From contig CP091242.1 in the NCBI GenBank assembly GCA_027627705.1, positions 2,034,677-2,098,676 on the forward strand: a DNA stretch of 64,000 bases. Reading direction: 5' to 3'. Every line of letters begins with the position of its first letter. Position 1 is the stretch's first letter. Source of the stretch: Hyphomonadaceae bacterium BL14. GTDB lineage: Bacteria; Pseudomonadota; Alphaproteobacteria; Caulobacterales; Maricaulaceae. Made by a program: the position numbers and the translations under genes. Shown here in pieces: positions 9,515 through 20,447 of this stretch. The notes under the pieces are model-generated. The model ran no database searches, had not been told where the DNA came from, and saw nothing but the letters and a program-made list of their open reading frames with translations.

Positions 9515-10336
9515 TCAGTGCTTCACCTTGCTCCACACCTTGCGGTAGGAGGCGTACAGCAGCACAGCCAGGCCAAACAGGTAGATCATGACCATCAGGC
9601 CCATGCGCTTGCGCGCTTCCATGTGCGGGTCCGCGGTCCAGGCCAGGAAATAGGTAACGTCGGTAGCCATCTGCTCGACCGTCGCCTCGGTGCCGTCGGC
9701 ATACTCGATCATGCCATCCATCAGCTGGGGCGGCATGGCGATGATCATGCCGGGCATGTACGGATTGTAGTAGCTGCCCGGACGGATATCGAGATCGGCA
9801 GGCGGCTCCTCGTCATAACCCATCAGCAGCGAGCGCACATAGTCGGCACCATAGTGGCGCGCGCGCACCATGATCGAGAGATCGGGCGGATAGGCACCGC
9901 CATTGGCCGCACGGCCCTGAGCCTCGTTGGCAAACGGATAGGGAAACATGTCGGCCGGACGGCCGGCACGTTCGATGGTGTCGCCGATATCATCGAGATC
10001 AGAGATGAAATACTCCGCCGCAATCGCCGCCACGACCGGGTTGTCGTTGGGATTGTCGAAGCGCTGCGGCTCGCCGTCGATCATCACTTCCTCGAACGGC
10101 CCGCCGGGCTGACCGAGGTGGCGGAAGGCAACATGCTTCAGGCCGTGACAGGCCGAGCAGACCTGCTGGTAGACCTGGAAGCCGCGCTGCACGGCCTGCC
10201 GATCATACTCGCCGAACGGACCGTCGAAGGACCATGCGTGCTGCTCGGGCGTGCGGTAATAGCCCGCGGCCAGAACAGGCGCGGCAATCATGACGGCCAG
10301 GGTGGCGGCGGCAAGGAGCCTGGTGGTGGTTTTCAT
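9515..10336 (-). CDS. petC: cytochrome c1 of the bc1 complex
   Basis: Membrane-anchored c-type cytochrome that passes electrons from the Rieske centre to soluble cytochrome c. The 273-residue precursor has a signal peptide (residues 1-23, ending APVLAAG), the haem c motif CSACH, and a C-terminal membrane anchor (MGLMVMIYLFGLAVLLYAS) with a basic tail. The ATG at 10336 follows AGGAG; the upstream extension lies inside petB and is not used. Third gene of the minus-strand operon petA-petB-petC, 10 bases after petB. Confidence 0.95.
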   Translation of the reverse strand: MKTTTRLLAAATLAVMIAAPVLAAGYYRTPEQHAWSFDGPFGEYDRQAVQRGFQVYQQVCSACHGLKHVAFRHLGQPGGPFEEVMIDGEPQRFDNPNDNPVVAAIAAEYFISDLDDIGDTIERAGRPADMFPYPFANEAQGRAANGGAYPPDLSIMVRARHYGADYVRSLLMGYDEEPPADLDIRPGSYYNPYMPGMIIAMPPQLMDGMIEYADGTEATVEQMATDVTYFLAWTADPHMEARKRMGLMVMIYLFGLAVLLYASYRKVWSKVKH

Positions 10337-10346
10337 TGTCGTGCTC

Positions 10347-11654
10347 CTATTCAGCCGGTTGCGCCACCGGGGCTGCACCGGCGGACCCGGCTTTCGCCGG
10401 CTTGTCGCCGTGCAGCACCGCATCCTCGATGGAGGCCGGCCGGGCGGTCGGCTTTTCAACAAAGCCCAGCACCGGCAGGATCACGAGGAAGTAGGCGAAG
10501 TAGTACAGGGTCAGCACCCGGCCCAGCAGCAGGAAGTCGACGCCGATCGCACCCAGCACCGGCACCTTGGTGTCGGGCAGCTCGGCACCGGCCCAGCCCA
10601 GACCCAGGCAGGCGACCACGAAGAAGCCGAAGAACCAGCGCGCCATCGGACGGTAGCGCATGGAGCGCACCTTCGAGGTGTCGAGCCAGGGCAGCACAAA
10701 CAGCACGCCGATGGCCGCGAACATCAGGATGACCCCGCCCAGCTTGTCCGGCACGGCACGCAGGATGGCGTAGAAGGGCAGGAGATACCATTCGGGCACA
10801 ATCATTGCCGGGGTCACCAGCGCGTTGGCCTCGATATAGTTGTCGGCATGGCCCAGCACGTCGGGGGCGTAGAACACGAAACCGGCGAAGATCAGCAGGA
10901 ACACCACGATCGCGAAGCCGTCCTTCACCGTGTAGTACGGGTGGAACGGCAGGGTATCGGCGGAGGTCTTCACGCTGATGCCGGTGGGGTTGTTATTGCC
11001 CGGCACGTGCAGTGCCCAGACGTGCAGGCCCACGACACCCGCGATCAGGAACGGGATGAGATAGTGCAGCGAGAAGAAGCGGTTCAGCGTCTCGTTGCCG
11101 ACGGTAAACCCGCCCCACAGCCACTGGGTCACCGGCTCGCCGACCAGCGGCAATGCACCGAACAGATTGGTGATCACCATCGCGCCCCAGAAGGACATCT
11201 GGCCCCAGGGCAGCACATAGCCGAGGAAGGCCGCAGCCATCATCAGCAGGTAGATCACCACGCCGAGAATCCACAGGATCTCGCGCGGTGCCTTGTATGA
11301 TCCGTAATACAGGCCGCGGAAAATGTGCATGTACACGGCCAGGAAGAACATCGACGCGCCCACGGCGTGGATCGACCGGATCAGCCAGCCGAAATTCACG
11401 TCGCGGTCAATGCGCTGAACGCTGGCAAAGGCGTAGTCGATGTTGGGCACATAGTGCATGGCCAGCACGATGCCGGTGATGATCTGCACCATCAGGCAGA
11501 CGGTGAGAATGCCGCCGAACGTGTACCAGTAGTTCAGGTTCCGCGGGGTGGGGAAATCGATGAAGGAGTCCGAGGCCAGGCGCACGATCGGAAGGCGCGT
11601 ATCGAGCCAGCGCGTGAAGGCCGTTTTCGGTTCGTAAGTGCTGTTGCCGCTCAT
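10347..11654 (-). CDS. petB: cytochrome b of the bc1 complex
   Basis: Polytopic subunit carrying both b haems and the two quinone sites of ubiquinol:cytochrome c oxidoreductase. The 435-residue protein has eight or more hydrophobic helices; [14 protein letters not shown] near residue 146 and the PEWY quinol-site motif ([20 protein letters not shown]) are seen. The C-terminus has an Ala-rich soluble extension of about 30 residues. Middle gene of petABC, separated by 11 bases from petA. Confidence 0.96.
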   Translation of the reverse strand: MSGNSTYEPKTAFTRWLDTRLPIVRLASDSFIDFPTPRNLNYWYTFGGILTVCLMVQIITGIVLAMHYVPNIDYAFASVQRIDRDVNFGWLIRSIHAVGASMFFLAVYMHIFRGLYYGSYKAPREILWILGVVIYLLMMAAAFLGYVLPWGQMSFWGAMVITNLFGALPLVGEPVTQWLWGGFTVGNETLNRFFSLHYLIPFLIAGVVGLHVWALHVPGNNNPTGISVKTSADTLPFHPYYTVKDGFAIVVFLLIFAGFVFYAPDVLGHADNYIEANALVTPAMIVPEWYLLPFYAILRAVPDKLGGVILMFAAIGVLFVLPWLDTSKVRSMRYRPMARWFFGFFVVACLGLGWAGAELPDTKVPVLGAIGVDFLLLGRVLTLYYFAYFLVILPVLGFVEKPTARPASIEDAVLHGDKPAKAGSAGAAPVAQPAE

Positions 11655-11665
11655 CGTCTACACTC

Positions 11666-12277
11666 CTAGCCTAGCCGAAGGGTGGTGGCCGAGATGAAGG
11701 TCATCGGCGGGACGGGCAGGTTTTCCGGGGCCGGGCCGCGGCGGATGCGGCCGGACGAGTCGTAGTGCGAGCCATGGCACGGGCAGAACCAGGCGTCGTA
11801 ATCGCCTGCGCCCACGGTCGGCACGCAGCCCAGGTGCGTGCAGTTGGCACTGGTCACCAGCAAGGCCGCGCGCAGGCCGGCGTCGATGGACTCGCCTTCG
11901 GCAATCGCAGCGCTCATGGCCGACCGGTTCTCGTCGGTCGCCGGTGCGCTGTCTTCCAGATTGGCGTTGCGCGCCATGCGGTCAGGCAGGCTCGCCACAT
12001 TCACGTCGCGCGCCGCGGCCACTTCGGTCTCCGTGCGCAACCGCACGAAATGCGGCCGGCTGCGGAACATCACGGTGATCTCGTCACCGGGGCTCAGCTG
12101 AGCGAGTTCCACGTCCGTGGTGCCGAGCGCCAGCGTGTCCGCAGCCGGGTTCATCTGGTCGATGAAGGGCCACAGCACCGCAGCGCCACCGACAGCGGCC
12201 ATGCCAGCTGCGGCGATATGGATGAAATCCCGGCGGGTTTCGCCGCCCTCGTCGGGATTGGAATTATTGTCCGTCAC
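11666..12277 (-). CDS. petA: Rieske iron-sulfur subunit of the bc1 complex
   Basis: Carries the 2Fe-2S centre that takes electrons from ubiquinol. The 203-residue protein begins with a twin-arginine-type region (GGETRRDFIHIAAAGMAAVG) that also serves as the membrane anchor, and ends in the Rieske fold with the cluster ligands in CTHLGC and CPCHGSHYD. Length is typical. First gene of the petABC operon; the 229-base gap upstream to the thpR stop must hold its promoter. Confidence 0.96.
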   Translation of the reverse strand: MTDNNSNPDEGGETRRDFIHIAAAGMAAVGGAAVLWPFIDQMNPAADTLALGTTDVELAQLSPGDEITVMFRSRPHFVRLRTETEVAAARDVNVASLPDRMARNANLEDSAPATDENRSAMSAAIAEGESIDAGLRAALLVTSANCTHLGCVPTVGAGDYDAWFCPCHGSHYDSSGRIRRGPAPENLPVPPMTFISATTLRLG

Positions 12278-12506
12278 GTGCCGACCTCATAATCCTTGCC
12301 GCCAGCCCGGCCATGCCCGATCTGGGCGTGGAGGCAGCGGCAGCCTGACAAGACTTAGCGCGGAATGTCCGAGCGCCCGTGCGTCCTGCTGACGCATACG
12401 GAATCGCTATGACACACCCCGTCAGCAGGCGGGAGTAATCCGCCCCCCTTCATTTTTCAACCGGATTATCCGCTTTGCGACGTGATAGCGCAGGCAGGAC
12501 TGCGAT

Positions 12507-13055
12507 TTATGCGTAGAGCGGGTAGTCCGCCTCGGCCTGATAGATGTTCGGCCGGCCATGCTTCGTCTGAAGGCTGGAATAAAGATGGAACCGGTCAACC
12601 AGCATGGGCTGGGACCGGTAGAGATTGAAGCGCTGCTCAAACCGGGCCAGGCGCAGCGGATCGGTCCAGGGCTTGAGATAGGCCAGCGTCAGGTGCGGCG
12701 TGTACACGCGGCGCTCGGTCTCCACGCCGATACGCCGCGCCGCCTGGACGCAGGCCCTGGCCAGGGCGGACAAGGCCGGATTGTCCTCGACCCCCAGCCA
12801 GAGAGAGGTGGGCTCGGCCTTGCCAAAATGATTGACGCCCTTGAACACCAGATCAAACGGCGCGCAGCGTATGCGGGCCAGCTCAGCGTCCAGCTCGGCG
12901 ATGACCGCCTCGTCCAGCTCGCCGTAGAAGGCCAGGGTGACGTGAAAATTCTCCACCGGACGCCAGGCCGCGCCTGGCACGCCCTTCATCAAGGGTTCAA
13001 TGCGCTCGGCGATGGCCGGGTCAACAGGCAGGGCGGCGAACACGCGCAGGGTCAT
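12507..13055 (-). CDS. thpR: RNA 2',3'-cyclic phosphodiesterase (2'-5' RNA ligase family)
   Basis: Two-histidine (2H) phosphoesterase that opens 2',3'-cyclic phosphates on RNA ends. The 182-residue protein shows both HxTx motifs, HVTLAF near residue 38 and HLTLAYL near residue 121, symmetrically spaced as the fold requires, and the usual start MTLRVFAALPVDP. Single gene upstream of petA on the same strand, with 229 bases between. The physiological substrate of the family is uncertain. Confidence 0.9.
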   Translation of the reverse strand: MTLRVFAALPVDPAIAERIEPLMKGVPGAAWRPVENFHVTLAFYGELDEAVIAELDAELARIRCAPFDLVFKGVNHFGKAEPTSLWLGVEDNPALSALARACVQAARRIGVETERRVYTPHLTLAYLKPWTDPLRLARFEQRFNLYRSQPMLVDRFHLYSSLQTKHGRPNIYQAEADYPLYA

Positions 13056-13260
13056 GGGGCCAGCATGTCCGCATGCCGCCCCGCCCCGTCAAGAGGCTGC
13101 GCCCGGCACCTGAGCTGCGCATCCGCACCGGTTTTGCTTGAACGCGCCGCCCTGAATCCTCATATATGGTTGCGAAATCCGGCACGGTCATACCGTCCGG
13201 GCGAAGTGACCTGCCGGCTCGATACAGGGCCGCAGGGTTGCAGAACTCAGGAAGGAAGAC

Positions 13261-14022
13261 ATGAACCAGCTTAATCGCACCGCCTATGGCGCGCGCACGC
13301 TCGACACCTCGGTGGATGCGGGCCTGCGCAGCTTCATGCTTGGCGTCTACAACAAGATGGGCCTCGGCCTCGTGCTGTCGGCCGCGCTCGCCTACATCGT
13401 GGGCACGGTCGCCCCTGTCAGCGCCGTCGTGCTGACCGCGCCGGTCATCTATATCGTGCAGTTCGGACCGCTGGTCCTGCTGTTCGGCTCCATGTTCTTC
13501 ATGCGCAACCCCTCGCCCATGGGCGCGGCGGTTCTGTACTGGTCCGTGGTCACGCTGATCGGCTCCGGCCTCGGCGTCTGGGTGTTCATCGCCGCCAACG
13601 CGGCGACCGTGAGCGCATTGACCGGCGATATCAGCCTGACCTTCGGCACGATCGCCCAGGCGTTTGCAATCACGGCGGCGGCCTTTTTCGGCCTGTCAAT
13701 CTGGGGCTATACCACGAAGACCAATCTGCAGCCGATCGGCTCCTTCCTCGTCATGGCCGTCATCGGCGTCGTGGCGATCAGCCTGATCAACGTCTTCTTC
13801 GTGGAATCCTCGGGCCTGCAGTGGCTCATCCAGTTTGCCATTCTCGGCCTGATGGCCGGCATCGTGGCCTGGCAGACCCAGGGCCTGAAGCTGATGTACG
13901 CCGATATCGCGGGCGATGAGCGCTCGATGGCGGTGATGACCTATTACGGCGCGCTCAACCTCTACATCGCGTTCGTGAACATGTTCCAGGTCATCCTGAT
14001 GATGCTGGGCAATCGCGAGTAA
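13261..14022 (+). CDS. Bax inhibitor-1/YccA family membrane protein
   Basis: A 253-residue integral membrane protein with seven hydrophobic segments, N-terminal MNQLNRTAYGARTLDTSVD and family-like segments such as FFGLSIWGYTTKTNL and NLYIAFVNMFQVILMMLG. Bacterial members include pH-sensitive calcium leak channels and the FtsH-modulating YccA; which applies here is unknown. AGGAAGG lies upstream of the ATG. Monocistronic: thpR is divergent and a strong terminator follows at once. Confidence 0.9.
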   Translation: MNQLNRTAYGARTLDTSVDAGLRSFMLGVYNKMGLGLVLSAALAYIVGTVAPVSAVVLTAPVIYIVQFGPLVLLFGSMFFMRNPSPMGAAVLYWSVVTLIGSGLGVWVFIAANAATVSALTGDISLTFGTIAQAFAITAAAFFGLSIWGYTTKTNLQPIGSFLVMAVIGVVAISLINVFFVESSGLQWLIQFAILGLMAGIVAWQTQGLKLMYADIAGDERSMAVMTYYGALNLYIAFVNMFQVILMMLGNRE

Positions 14023-14046
14023 TCACTCGCCTGATCGCCGGACCAC

Positions 14047-14080
14047 AAACCCCCGGAGCCCTTGGCTCCGGGGGTTTTTT
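14047..14080 (+). terminator. Rho-independent terminator after the Bax-inhibitor-1 gene
   Basis: Perfect 14-base stem (arms 14047-14060 and 14064-14077) with a three-base loop, running into six T at 14075-14080. It lies directly against the stop codon of the convergent hydrolase gene (14081), so it could act on both transcripts. Confidence 0.88.
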
Positions 14081-14893
14081 CTAGTCTGCGGTGCCGGCCG
14101 ATGACCGGCGCAGGAAGCGGCGGAACAGGGCGTGCGCCTCGGCGGCCTGGCCTGCGTCGTAGCGCATGCGCGGGTCCCAGGGCTGGTCCTGTGCGTCGAA
14201 GGCGTGGGTCGCCTCGCTCAGCAGAACCGACGGGCGGATCACCGCGCCCGAGGCCCGCTGGCGCTCGAACAGGCGCTCGCAGGCGCGATGATCGGCGATG
14301 GCGTCGCGGCCTGCCAGAAGGCTCTCCACTGGAAAATGTGCGCCGACCGGATCGCGCCGGGCGCGGACGATGGCCCCGCAATAGGGATAGATCACAAACG
14401 CCCCGCGCACGCCCGCGAACGGGGCGCTGCCCTGCTCGCCCGCCTGCGCCGACGCCATGGCGTCCAGCACGGTCCAGCCGCCATGGCTCCACCCGGTGAG
14501 CGCCAGGCGGCCGGCGTCAATGCGCGGGTCGGCGCGCAAGAGTTCCAGCGCCGCGAACACATCGGCAGCGCGGTCCTGGCCACGCATGGACAGGCCGGTG
14601 CACACCAGCAGGCGCGCGCCCGCCGGACCGATCCCGCGTGCTGCATGGGAATCGACAATCAGCGCGGCCCAGCCTTCAGCATTGGCCTCACGCGCATACA
14701 CGTCCTGAACCTCGCGCACGCCGCCGCAGCCGGACAGAAAGACGACCGCCGGGACGGGCCCGTCAGCGCCTTCGGGCAGGCGCAGCGTGCTGTGGGCGGC
14801 AATGCCGGTTTGAGCCTGCGCGCAGGCAGCCAGCGTTAGCGCGGCCAGCGCGGACAACAGCCCCGACACCCGCCCGGACAGCCGCGCCCGCAT
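14081..14893 (-). CDS. dienelactone-hydrolase-like secreted esterase, probable lipoprotein
   Basis: A 270-residue alpha/beta hydrolase. A signal peptide with the lipobox-like LTLAAC (Cys at residue 24) suggests a periplasmic lipoprotein. The nucleophile elbow GWSHGG, a strand-rich core and a late His (SEATHAFDAQDQPW) complete the expected triad; the oxyanion region is VFLSGCGG. The substrate is unknown; the family is broad. Last gene of the minus-strand run after purH, two bases beyond its stop side, so probably cotranscribed. Confidence 0.8.
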   Translation of the reverse strand: MRARLSGRVSGLLSALAALTLAACAQAQTGIAAHSTLRLPEGADGPVPAVVFLSGCGGVREVQDVYAREANAEGWAALIVDSHAARGIGPAGARLLVCTGLSMRGQDRAADVFAALELLRADPRIDAGRLALTGWSHGGWTVLDAMASAQAGEQGSAPFAGVRGAFVIYPYCGAIVRARRDPVGAHFPVESLLAGRDAIADHRACERLFERQRASGAVIRPSVLLSEATHAFDAQDQPWDPRMRYDAGQAAEAHALFRRFLRRSSAGTAD

Positions 14894-14895
14894 GG

Positions 14896-16491
14896 TCAGT
14901 GCCGGAAATGGCGCATGCCGGTGAACACCATGGCGAGCCCGGCCTCGTCGGCGGCGGCGATCACCTCTTCATCGCGCACAGACCCGCCGGGCTGGATGAT
15001 GCAGCGCGCGCCGGCCTTGGCCGCTTCGCGCACGCCGTCAGGGAAGGGGAAGAAGGCATCCGACGCACAGGCCGAGCCCTCTGTGCGCGGTGCGTCCCAG
15101 CCGTTTTCCTTCGCGGCGTCAGCGGCCTTGCGCACGGCCAGGCGTACCGCTTCGACCCGGCTGGTCTGGCCCATGCCAATTCCGGCCGAGCGGCCGTCGC
15201 GGGCAAACACGATGGCATTGGACTTCACATGCTTGACCAGACGCCAGGCGAACAGGAGATCGGCCATCTCGGCCTCGTCGGGCGCGCGGGCGGTGACGAC
15301 CTTGAGCTGGGATTCGGTAATCCGCCCGGTATCGCGCGCCTGCACCAGCAGCCCGCCTGCCACCGATTTGAGCGTCCAGCCCGGCGCGGACGGGTCCGCC
15401 AGCGCGCCGGTGAGGAGGACGCGCACGTTTTTCTTCGCCGACAAAATGTCCAGCGCGGCGTCTTCGGCGTCCGGCGCGATGACCACTTCGGTGAAATTGC
15501 GGCTGATGGCGTCGGCGGTGGCGGCATCCAGGGGGCGGTTGAACGCGGCGATCCCGCCGAATGCCGACAGGGGGTCGGCCGCGAAGGCCCGTTCATACGC
15601 CGCCGCCAGAGAGTCGCCTTGCGCCGCGCCGCACGGATTGGCGTGCTTGATGATCACGGCGGCAGCGCAGTCTTCGGGATCGAACTCGCTGACCAGCTCG
15701 AACGCGGCGTCCGCGTCAGCGATATTGTTGTAGGACAATTCCTTGCCCTGGACCTGCCGGGCCGAGGCAACGCCGGCGCGCGCTTCAGGCGTGGCGTAGA
15801 GCGCGGCGTCCTGATGCGGGTTCTCGCCATAGCGCAGCTTTTGCAGGCGCGGCCCGCCCAGCGTGAACCAGCTGCGCGCAGGCTTCTCGGTGTCTGCTTC
15901 CAGCCGTCCCGCAATGGCGCTGTCATAGGCCGCGGTGCGCGCGAACGCCTTGGCTGCCAGGTGGCGGCGCACCGACAGCGGCGTGGCACCGTCATGGCGC
16001 CCCATCGCCTCGAGCACCTTGTCGAGATCGCGCATATCCACACACACCGCCACAAAGCGATGGTTCTTGGCGGCGGCGCGGATCATGGCGGGGCCGCCCA
16101 CATCGATTTTTTCAATACAGGCGTCGATCCCCGCCCCCGAGCGCGCGGTCTCCTCGAACGGGTAGAGATTGACCACCAGAAGATCGATGCCGGGAATGCC
16201 ATGAGCCTCCATGGCCGCCAGATCATCCTCACGGTCACGCCGGGCGAGCAGCCCGCCATGGACACGCGGATGCAAGGTCTTGACCCGACCGTCCATCATT
16301 TCGGGATAGCCGGTGATGTCGGCCACGTCGCGTGCCTCCAGGCCCGCATCGCGCAGCGCCTGCAGCGTGCCGCCGGTGGACACCAGCTCCACGCCGGCAC
16401 CGGTCAGCGCCCTGGCGCGCTCGGCGAGGCCCGCCTTATCGGACACCGAGATCAGCGCGCGCCGGATCGGCACAAGGTCTGTGTCGGCCAT
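14896..16491 (-). CDS. purH: AICAR formyltransferase / IMP cyclohydrolase
   Basis: Bifunctional enzyme of the last two steps of purine synthesis. The 531-residue protein has the N-terminal cyclohydrolase domain ([39 protein letters not shown]) and the C-terminal transformylase ([50 protein letters not shown]). The catalytic Lys-His pair of the transformylase is present in [10 protein letters not shown] at 16491 with AGGAG upstream. Sits after the heparinase-like gene, an order common in alphaproteobacteria. Confidence 0.96.
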   Translation of the reverse strand: MADTDLVPIRRALISVSDKAGLAERARALTGAGVELVSTGGTLQALRDAGLEARDVADITGYPEMMDGRVKTLHPRVHGGLLARRDREDDLAAMEAHGIPGIDLLVVNLYPFEETARSGAGIDACIEKIDVGGPAMIRAAAKNHRFVAVCVDMRDLDKVLEAMGRHDGATPLSVRRHLAAKAFARTAAYDSAIAGRLEADTEKPARSWFTLGGPRLQKLRYGENPHQDAALYATPEARAGVASARQVQGKELSYNNIADADAAFELVSEFDPEDCAAAVIIKHANPCGAAQGDSLAAAYERAFAADPLSAFGGIAAFNRPLDAATADAISRNFTEVVIAPDAEDAALDILSAKKNVRVLLTGALADPSAPGWTLKSVAGGLLVQARDTGRITESQLKVVTARAPDEAEMADLLFAWRLVKHVKSNAIVFARDGRSAGIGMGQTSRVEAVRLAVRKAADAAKENGWDAPRTEGSACASDAFFPFPDGVREAAKAGARCIIQPGGSVRDEEVIAAADEAGLAMVFTGMRHFRH

Positions 16492-16555
16492 GAGGGGAAG
16501 CTCCTGCAGGAAAAATGGACCAAGGCGCCGCGCGCCGGGTTGAAACAGGTCTCGG

Positions 16556-18310
16556 TCAGCCGCTGGCGGCACCGACACGGCCCAGGCGCTGGAACGCCCA
16601 GCGCACGCGATTGGGCGGACGGTCACCGCCACCGAAGGGTTCCGCCTCGCCCGCCACGACCAGCTGGGTCGAGCGGCGCGGCGGCGCCCCGGCAGCCAGA
16701 TACACCGACCGGTCCAATCTTACAGGTCCGCCATCGGTTCGGAAACGCCAACCATCGCCGCTGGGCAGCACGAGAAGCGCGCTCAGCGAATCGCGCGACA
16801 GCGAGGCACGCACGTCGGGATGCAGATGAAAGCGAATGGAGAAGCTCAGGCGCGCTTCAGGATTGGCCGGCGGGCCGTCCTCCACCGGGCGGAACAGGCC
16901 GTCTTCGCCGCGCAAATCCGCCCCGTCCATGGCCAGGAATATCCGGCGGCGCAGGCTGAGGCCAAACGGCTTGCGGTAGCCGTCATGGGTCGCTTCCAGC
17001 CAGACGCCGAGTTCTTCTTCATTGCGCCGCACGCGCACCGGATCCGGCCCGTGCGCCATGCGCGGCCCCACCAGATTGCGCCGCCAGCCCGGCTCGAGAA
17101 GCCGCGCCGAGGAGGTCTCCTCCAGCGTCAGCGCCGAATGGGCCGCCGTCGCCCGCACCGCTTCACGCCAGCGCGCGCCCTGATCGGACGACCAGCCGCA
17201 GCTGACAACGATGCGCGCGCCGGAGGCTGCAAACTCGAAGGCCAGCGCGCTGGCGTGGCTCTCGGCACCATGCAGGCCCGCCGGTGGCTCGGCGGCATCC
17301 ATGATGATCACGCTGCCGCCCGCTTCGGCCCGGTGGTATCCGGTGTGGGGCGCGACATTGAATACCTTGCCTGTGGGTGCCTTGCCGCCCCCGGCATGGG
17401 CAAGGGCCGCATCCAGCGCCCGGCCATCGCCTTCGCCGCCACCATGAAATCCGGGCAAAGCGCCGCCGGGCAGGCGGGAGAAGCGGACAAAGCCGGTCAG
17501 CCGGTCCATGGCCCGGCGCACTTCGCCCGGCAGGACAGCGCCGCCCGCGGCCGCGGCCGCGTCCAGCTCGCACAGGGCGATGAGACAGTCCGCTGCGGCT
17601 TGCGGATTGCGGCTGACATGGCCGCCATCAGGCAGGATCTGGGATTTGAGGGCCGTCTCCAGCGCTGCGCCAGCGCGGGTCTTGAGTGAACCGGGCAGGT
17701 CCAGGCATACAGCCGCCAGCGCCAGGCTGATCGCGGCATCAAGCCGGGTGCGGTCGGCAGGCGTCACGCTCAGCGCGCGCGCCAGGCGCCGGGCCTGGCG
17801 TCCCAGTGAGGCGATGCGCGGCGGCGCATCATCACCTGTCAGCAGGGCCGGGCCTGCCAGCGTCCAGGCGCGCATGCGCGTAGCGAGCACGCCCGGTCCC
17901 CAACTGAAGAAATTCCACGCCCCGAAACGCGCGATCCAGTCATCTACCAGGGTGCAGGCGGCGGCGCGGGCATCGGGCTCATCAACGGCCAGGAGATCGG
18001 CCAGCCAGTCAAACCCGTGCAGCGCCTCGGCGAAGCGCCGCGACGGCGCGGTGAGGTCCCAGGGCGAATCGCCCAGTGGCACGGCGAGGGTTTCACCTGC
18101 CAGGGCAAAGCGGCCCGCCAGCATGGCCGCGCCGCGCGCCTTGTCCCCGCGGCGCAGCGGGCGCGGGGTCACCACGACACTCTGCGGCGGCTGTCCGCCA
18201 AGCGTCAGCGCCCGGTAGGGACCAAAGGCGTTGGCAAAGTCGGAGATTTCGCGCCGCGTGCGCCGCGCCAAGGCGGTGGCGATATCTGCCGGTGTCACAT
18301 GCCGCGCCAT
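16556..18310 (-). CDS. heparinase II/III family protein
   Basis: A 584-residue protein with an N-terminal alpha-helical toroid-like half ([37 protein letters not shown]) and a C-terminal beta-rich heparinase II/III-like half ([28 protein letters not shown]). Members in this rsmB-purH neighbourhood are widespread in alphaproteobacteria and uncharacterised; real heparin lysis is not implied. No signal peptide is seen. The ATG at 18310 is chosen; a GTG at 18322 is equally possible. Between rpe and purH on the same strand. Confidence 0.88.
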   Translation of the reverse strand: MARHVTPADIATALARRTRREISDFANAFGPYRALTLGGQPPQSVVVTPRPLRRGDKARGAAMLAGRFALAGETLAVPLGDSPWDLTAPSRRFAEALHGFDWLADLLAVDEPDARAAACTLVDDWIARFGAWNFFSWGPGVLATRMRAWTLAGPALLTGDDAPPRIASLGRQARRLARALSVTPADRTRLDAAISLALAAVCLDLPGSLKTRAGAALETALKSQILPDGGHVSRNPQAAADCLIALCELDAAAAAGGAVLPGEVRRAMDRLTGFVRFSRLPGGALPGFHGGGEGDGRALDAALAHAGGGKAPTGKVFNVAPHTGYHRAEAGGSVIIMDAAEPPAGLHGAESHASALAFEFAASGARIVVSCGWSSDQGARWREAVRATAAHSALTLEETSSARLLEPGWRRNLVGPRMAHGPDPVRVRRNEEELGVWLEATHDGYRKPFGLSLRRRIFLAMDGADLRGEDGLFRPVEDGPPANPEARLSFSIRFHLHPDVRASLSRDSLSALLVLPSGDGWRFRTDGGPVRLDRSVYLAAGAPPRRSTQLVVAGEAEPFGGGDRPPNRVRWAFQRLGRVGAASG

Positions 18311-18327
18311 GACGCCCCGCACATCGG

Positions 18328-18990
18328 CTACTGGCCCCGCAGAGCAGCGATATTGGCAGCGTAATGGTCGGGTCCGCCCTTGAACACGGCCGAGCCGGCG
18401 ACCAGCGCATGCGCGCCCGCATTCACGCAGGCGCGCGCGGTGACCGGGTTCACCCCGCCATCCACCTCGATCAGCGTGGACAGACCGCGCGCATCGACCC
18501 TGGCGCGCAGCGCTTCGATCTTCTTCAGCTGGCTGTCGATGAAGCTCTGCCCGCCAAAGCCGGGATTGACGCTCATCACCAGGACCAGATCCAGCTCATC
18601 CAGGACATAGTCCAGCACCGTCTCCGGTGTGGACGGATTGAGCGCAGCGCCGGCCTTCTTGCCAAGAGCGCGGATCGCCTGAACGGTGCGGTGAAAATGC
18701 GGTCCGGCTTCGGGATGCGCCGTGATCATGTCCGCCCCCGCCTCGGCATAGGCGGCAAGGAAGGGATCAACGGGGCTGATCATCAGGTGCACATCGAACG
18801 GCTTGTCCGACCAGGACCGGATTGCGGCGATCACGCCGGGGCCAATGGTCAGGTTGGGCACAAAGTGCCCGTCCATGACATCCACATGGATCCAGTCTGC
18901 GCCGGCCGCGTCGACCGCACGGACCTCTTCACCCAGGCGGGCGAAATCTGCAGACAGAATCGATGGCGAAATGAGGGGGGCGCTGGCCAT
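18328..18990 (-). CDS. rpe: ribulose-phosphate 3-epimerase
   Basis: Interconverts ribulose-5-phosphate and xylulose-5-phosphate in the pentose phosphate or Calvin cycles. The 220-residue TIM barrel shows every landmark: [17 protein letters not shown], the metal site [40 protein letters not shown] and the C-terminal [11 protein letters not shown] with VAGSAVF. Only the ATG at 18990 gives the family N-terminus. It ends just before the heparinase-like gene and follows rsmB. Confidence 0.96.
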   Translation of the reverse strand: MASAPLISPSILSADFARLGEEVRAVDAAGADWIHVDVMDGHFVPNLTIGPGVIAAIRSWSDKPFDVHLMISPVDPFLAAYAEAGADMITAHPEAGPHFHRTVQAIRALGKKAGAALNPSTPETVLDYVLDELDLVLVMSVNPGFGGQSFIDSQLKKIEALRARVDARGLSTLIEVDGGVNPVTARACVNAGAHALVAGSAVFKGGPDHYAANIAALRGQ

Positions 18991-19036
18991 GGCTTCTGCG
19001 ATACCAGCGCAGGCAAAACGGAGCAAGCGCGCCGGC

Positions 19037-20386
19037 TCAGGCCGTGCGCACCAGCCGGGCGATAAAGAACCCGTCCAGCCCGCCCTCTTCCGCCCACATG
19101 TCCGGCCGGGTGCGCACCCAGCCCTGCGGTGCCAGCGCCCCGGAGAGCCCCGGCAATTCCTCGGCCCGCACCGGATCCAGCGCCGCGGACGGGTTGCGCG
19201 CCAGGAAGGCAGGGATCTGGTCTTCGCCCTCTTCACGCTCCAGCGAGCAGGTGCAGAACACCAGCCGTCCGCCCGGCTTCAGCATGGCGAAGGCGGCGTC
19301 CAGCAGACGCGCCTGAATGCGCGCCAGCGCCGTGACATCCTCTTCGCGCTTGGCCCAGGCCGCGTCCGGACGCCGGCGCAGCGTGCCTGTGGCCGTGCAG
19401 GGCGCGTCCAGCAGCACGCCGTCCAGCAATGTCTCGGGCTGCCAGTCCGCAGCATCGGCCGCCACCAGGCGTGCGGTAAGCCGGGCGCGTGACAGATTGG
19501 CCTCAACGCGCTTGAGACGCCGGGCATTGAGCTCCACAGCGATGACGTCAGCGCCCGTGGCCGCCAGCTGCAGCGTCTTGCCGCCCGGCGCGGCGCACAG
19601 ATCGGCCACGGCCTCGCCCCGGCGCGCGCCCAGCAGCCGGGCCGGCAAGGCAGCCGCCGCGTCCTGGACCCACCAGTCGCCGCTGTCATAGCCCTTGATG
19701 TCCTCCACAAGGCCGATCCCGGTGCGCCGGATCGTACCGGTGGGCAGCACAACCCCGCCAATTTCGGCCGCGATGCGGGCCGGATCGGCTTCATGACGGG
19801 CGGTCAGATCGAGCGGCGGCGGCCCCGACCGGGCCGCGGCCATGGCCCGCGCCGCAGGGGCACCCCAGGCATTCGACCAGCGCGCCGCCAGCCAGTCGGG
19901 CAGATCGCCCAGCGGATCGGCGCGGCCAAAAATGGACGCGCCCTTCTCGGACACGCGGCGCAATACGGCGTTGGACAGCTTGCGGAAGCCCGCGCTTTCC
20001 GGGCTCGCCCCCATCAGCTCCACCCAGGCGTCCACGGCGGCGTGGGGCGGTGTGGACAGGATGAGCAACTCTGCGGCCCCGCAGCGCAGCGCCAGGCGCG
20101 CGCGCAAGGCGGTATCGGGCAGCGGCCGGTCCAGCATGGCACCGACTGCAGCATCCAGTGCGCCGGGCTGGCGGATCACCGCGGCGGCCAGGGCCCGGGC
20201 AAAGGCCCGGTCACGCACATCCATGGCGGCCCATTCGGGCCGGCCGGCCAGACCTGCGTCCAGAGGCGTTCCGGTGTCGAAGACGCCGCGCACGGCGGCC
20301 AGCGCCGCCGCGCGGGCGTGCAGATGCGCCGGCAACGCGGCGGGACGGACTGGGCGGGCGGGGCGGCGGGACGGGGCATCGGTCAT
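19037..20386 (-). CDS. rsmB: 16S rRNA m5C methyltransferase, RsmB/Sun family
   Basis: S-adenosylmethionine-dependent methylation of a cytosine in 16S rRNA. The 449-residue protein has an N-terminal NusB-like helical domain (residues 25-160) and a C-terminal methyltransferase with the SAM loop [15 protein letters not shown], motif [17 protein letters not shown] and motif [14 protein letters not shown]; both conserved cysteines are present. Length and domain order match RsmB. First gene after dnaA in the minus-strand run, 61 bases from it. Confidence 0.93.
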   Translation of the reverse strand: MTDAPSRRPARPVRPAALPAHLHARAAALAAVRGVFDTGTPLDAGLAGRPEWAAMDVRDRAFARALAAAVIRQPGALDAAVGAMLDRPLPDTALRARLALRCGAAELLILSTPPHAAVDAWVELMGASPESAGFRKLSNAVLRRVSEKGASIFGRADPLGDLPDWLAARWSNAWGAPAARAMAAARSGPPPLDLTARHEADPARIAAEIGGVVLPTGTIRRTGIGLVEDIKGYDSGDWWVQDAAAALPARLLGARRGEAVADLCAAPGGKTLQLAATGADVIAVELNARRLKRVEANLSRARLTARLVAADAADWQPETLLDGVLLDAPCTATGTLRRRPDAAWAKREEDVTALARIQARLLDAAFAMLKPGGRLVFCTCSLEREEGEDQIPAFLARNPSAALDPVRAEELPGLSGALAPQGWVRTRPDMWAEEGGLDGFFIARLVRTA

Positions 20387-20447
20387 GCAGCGCCCCGTAT
20401 CACACGCACACCGGTCCGGCGAGCGCGGACGCCAGCGCGGTGCGGCC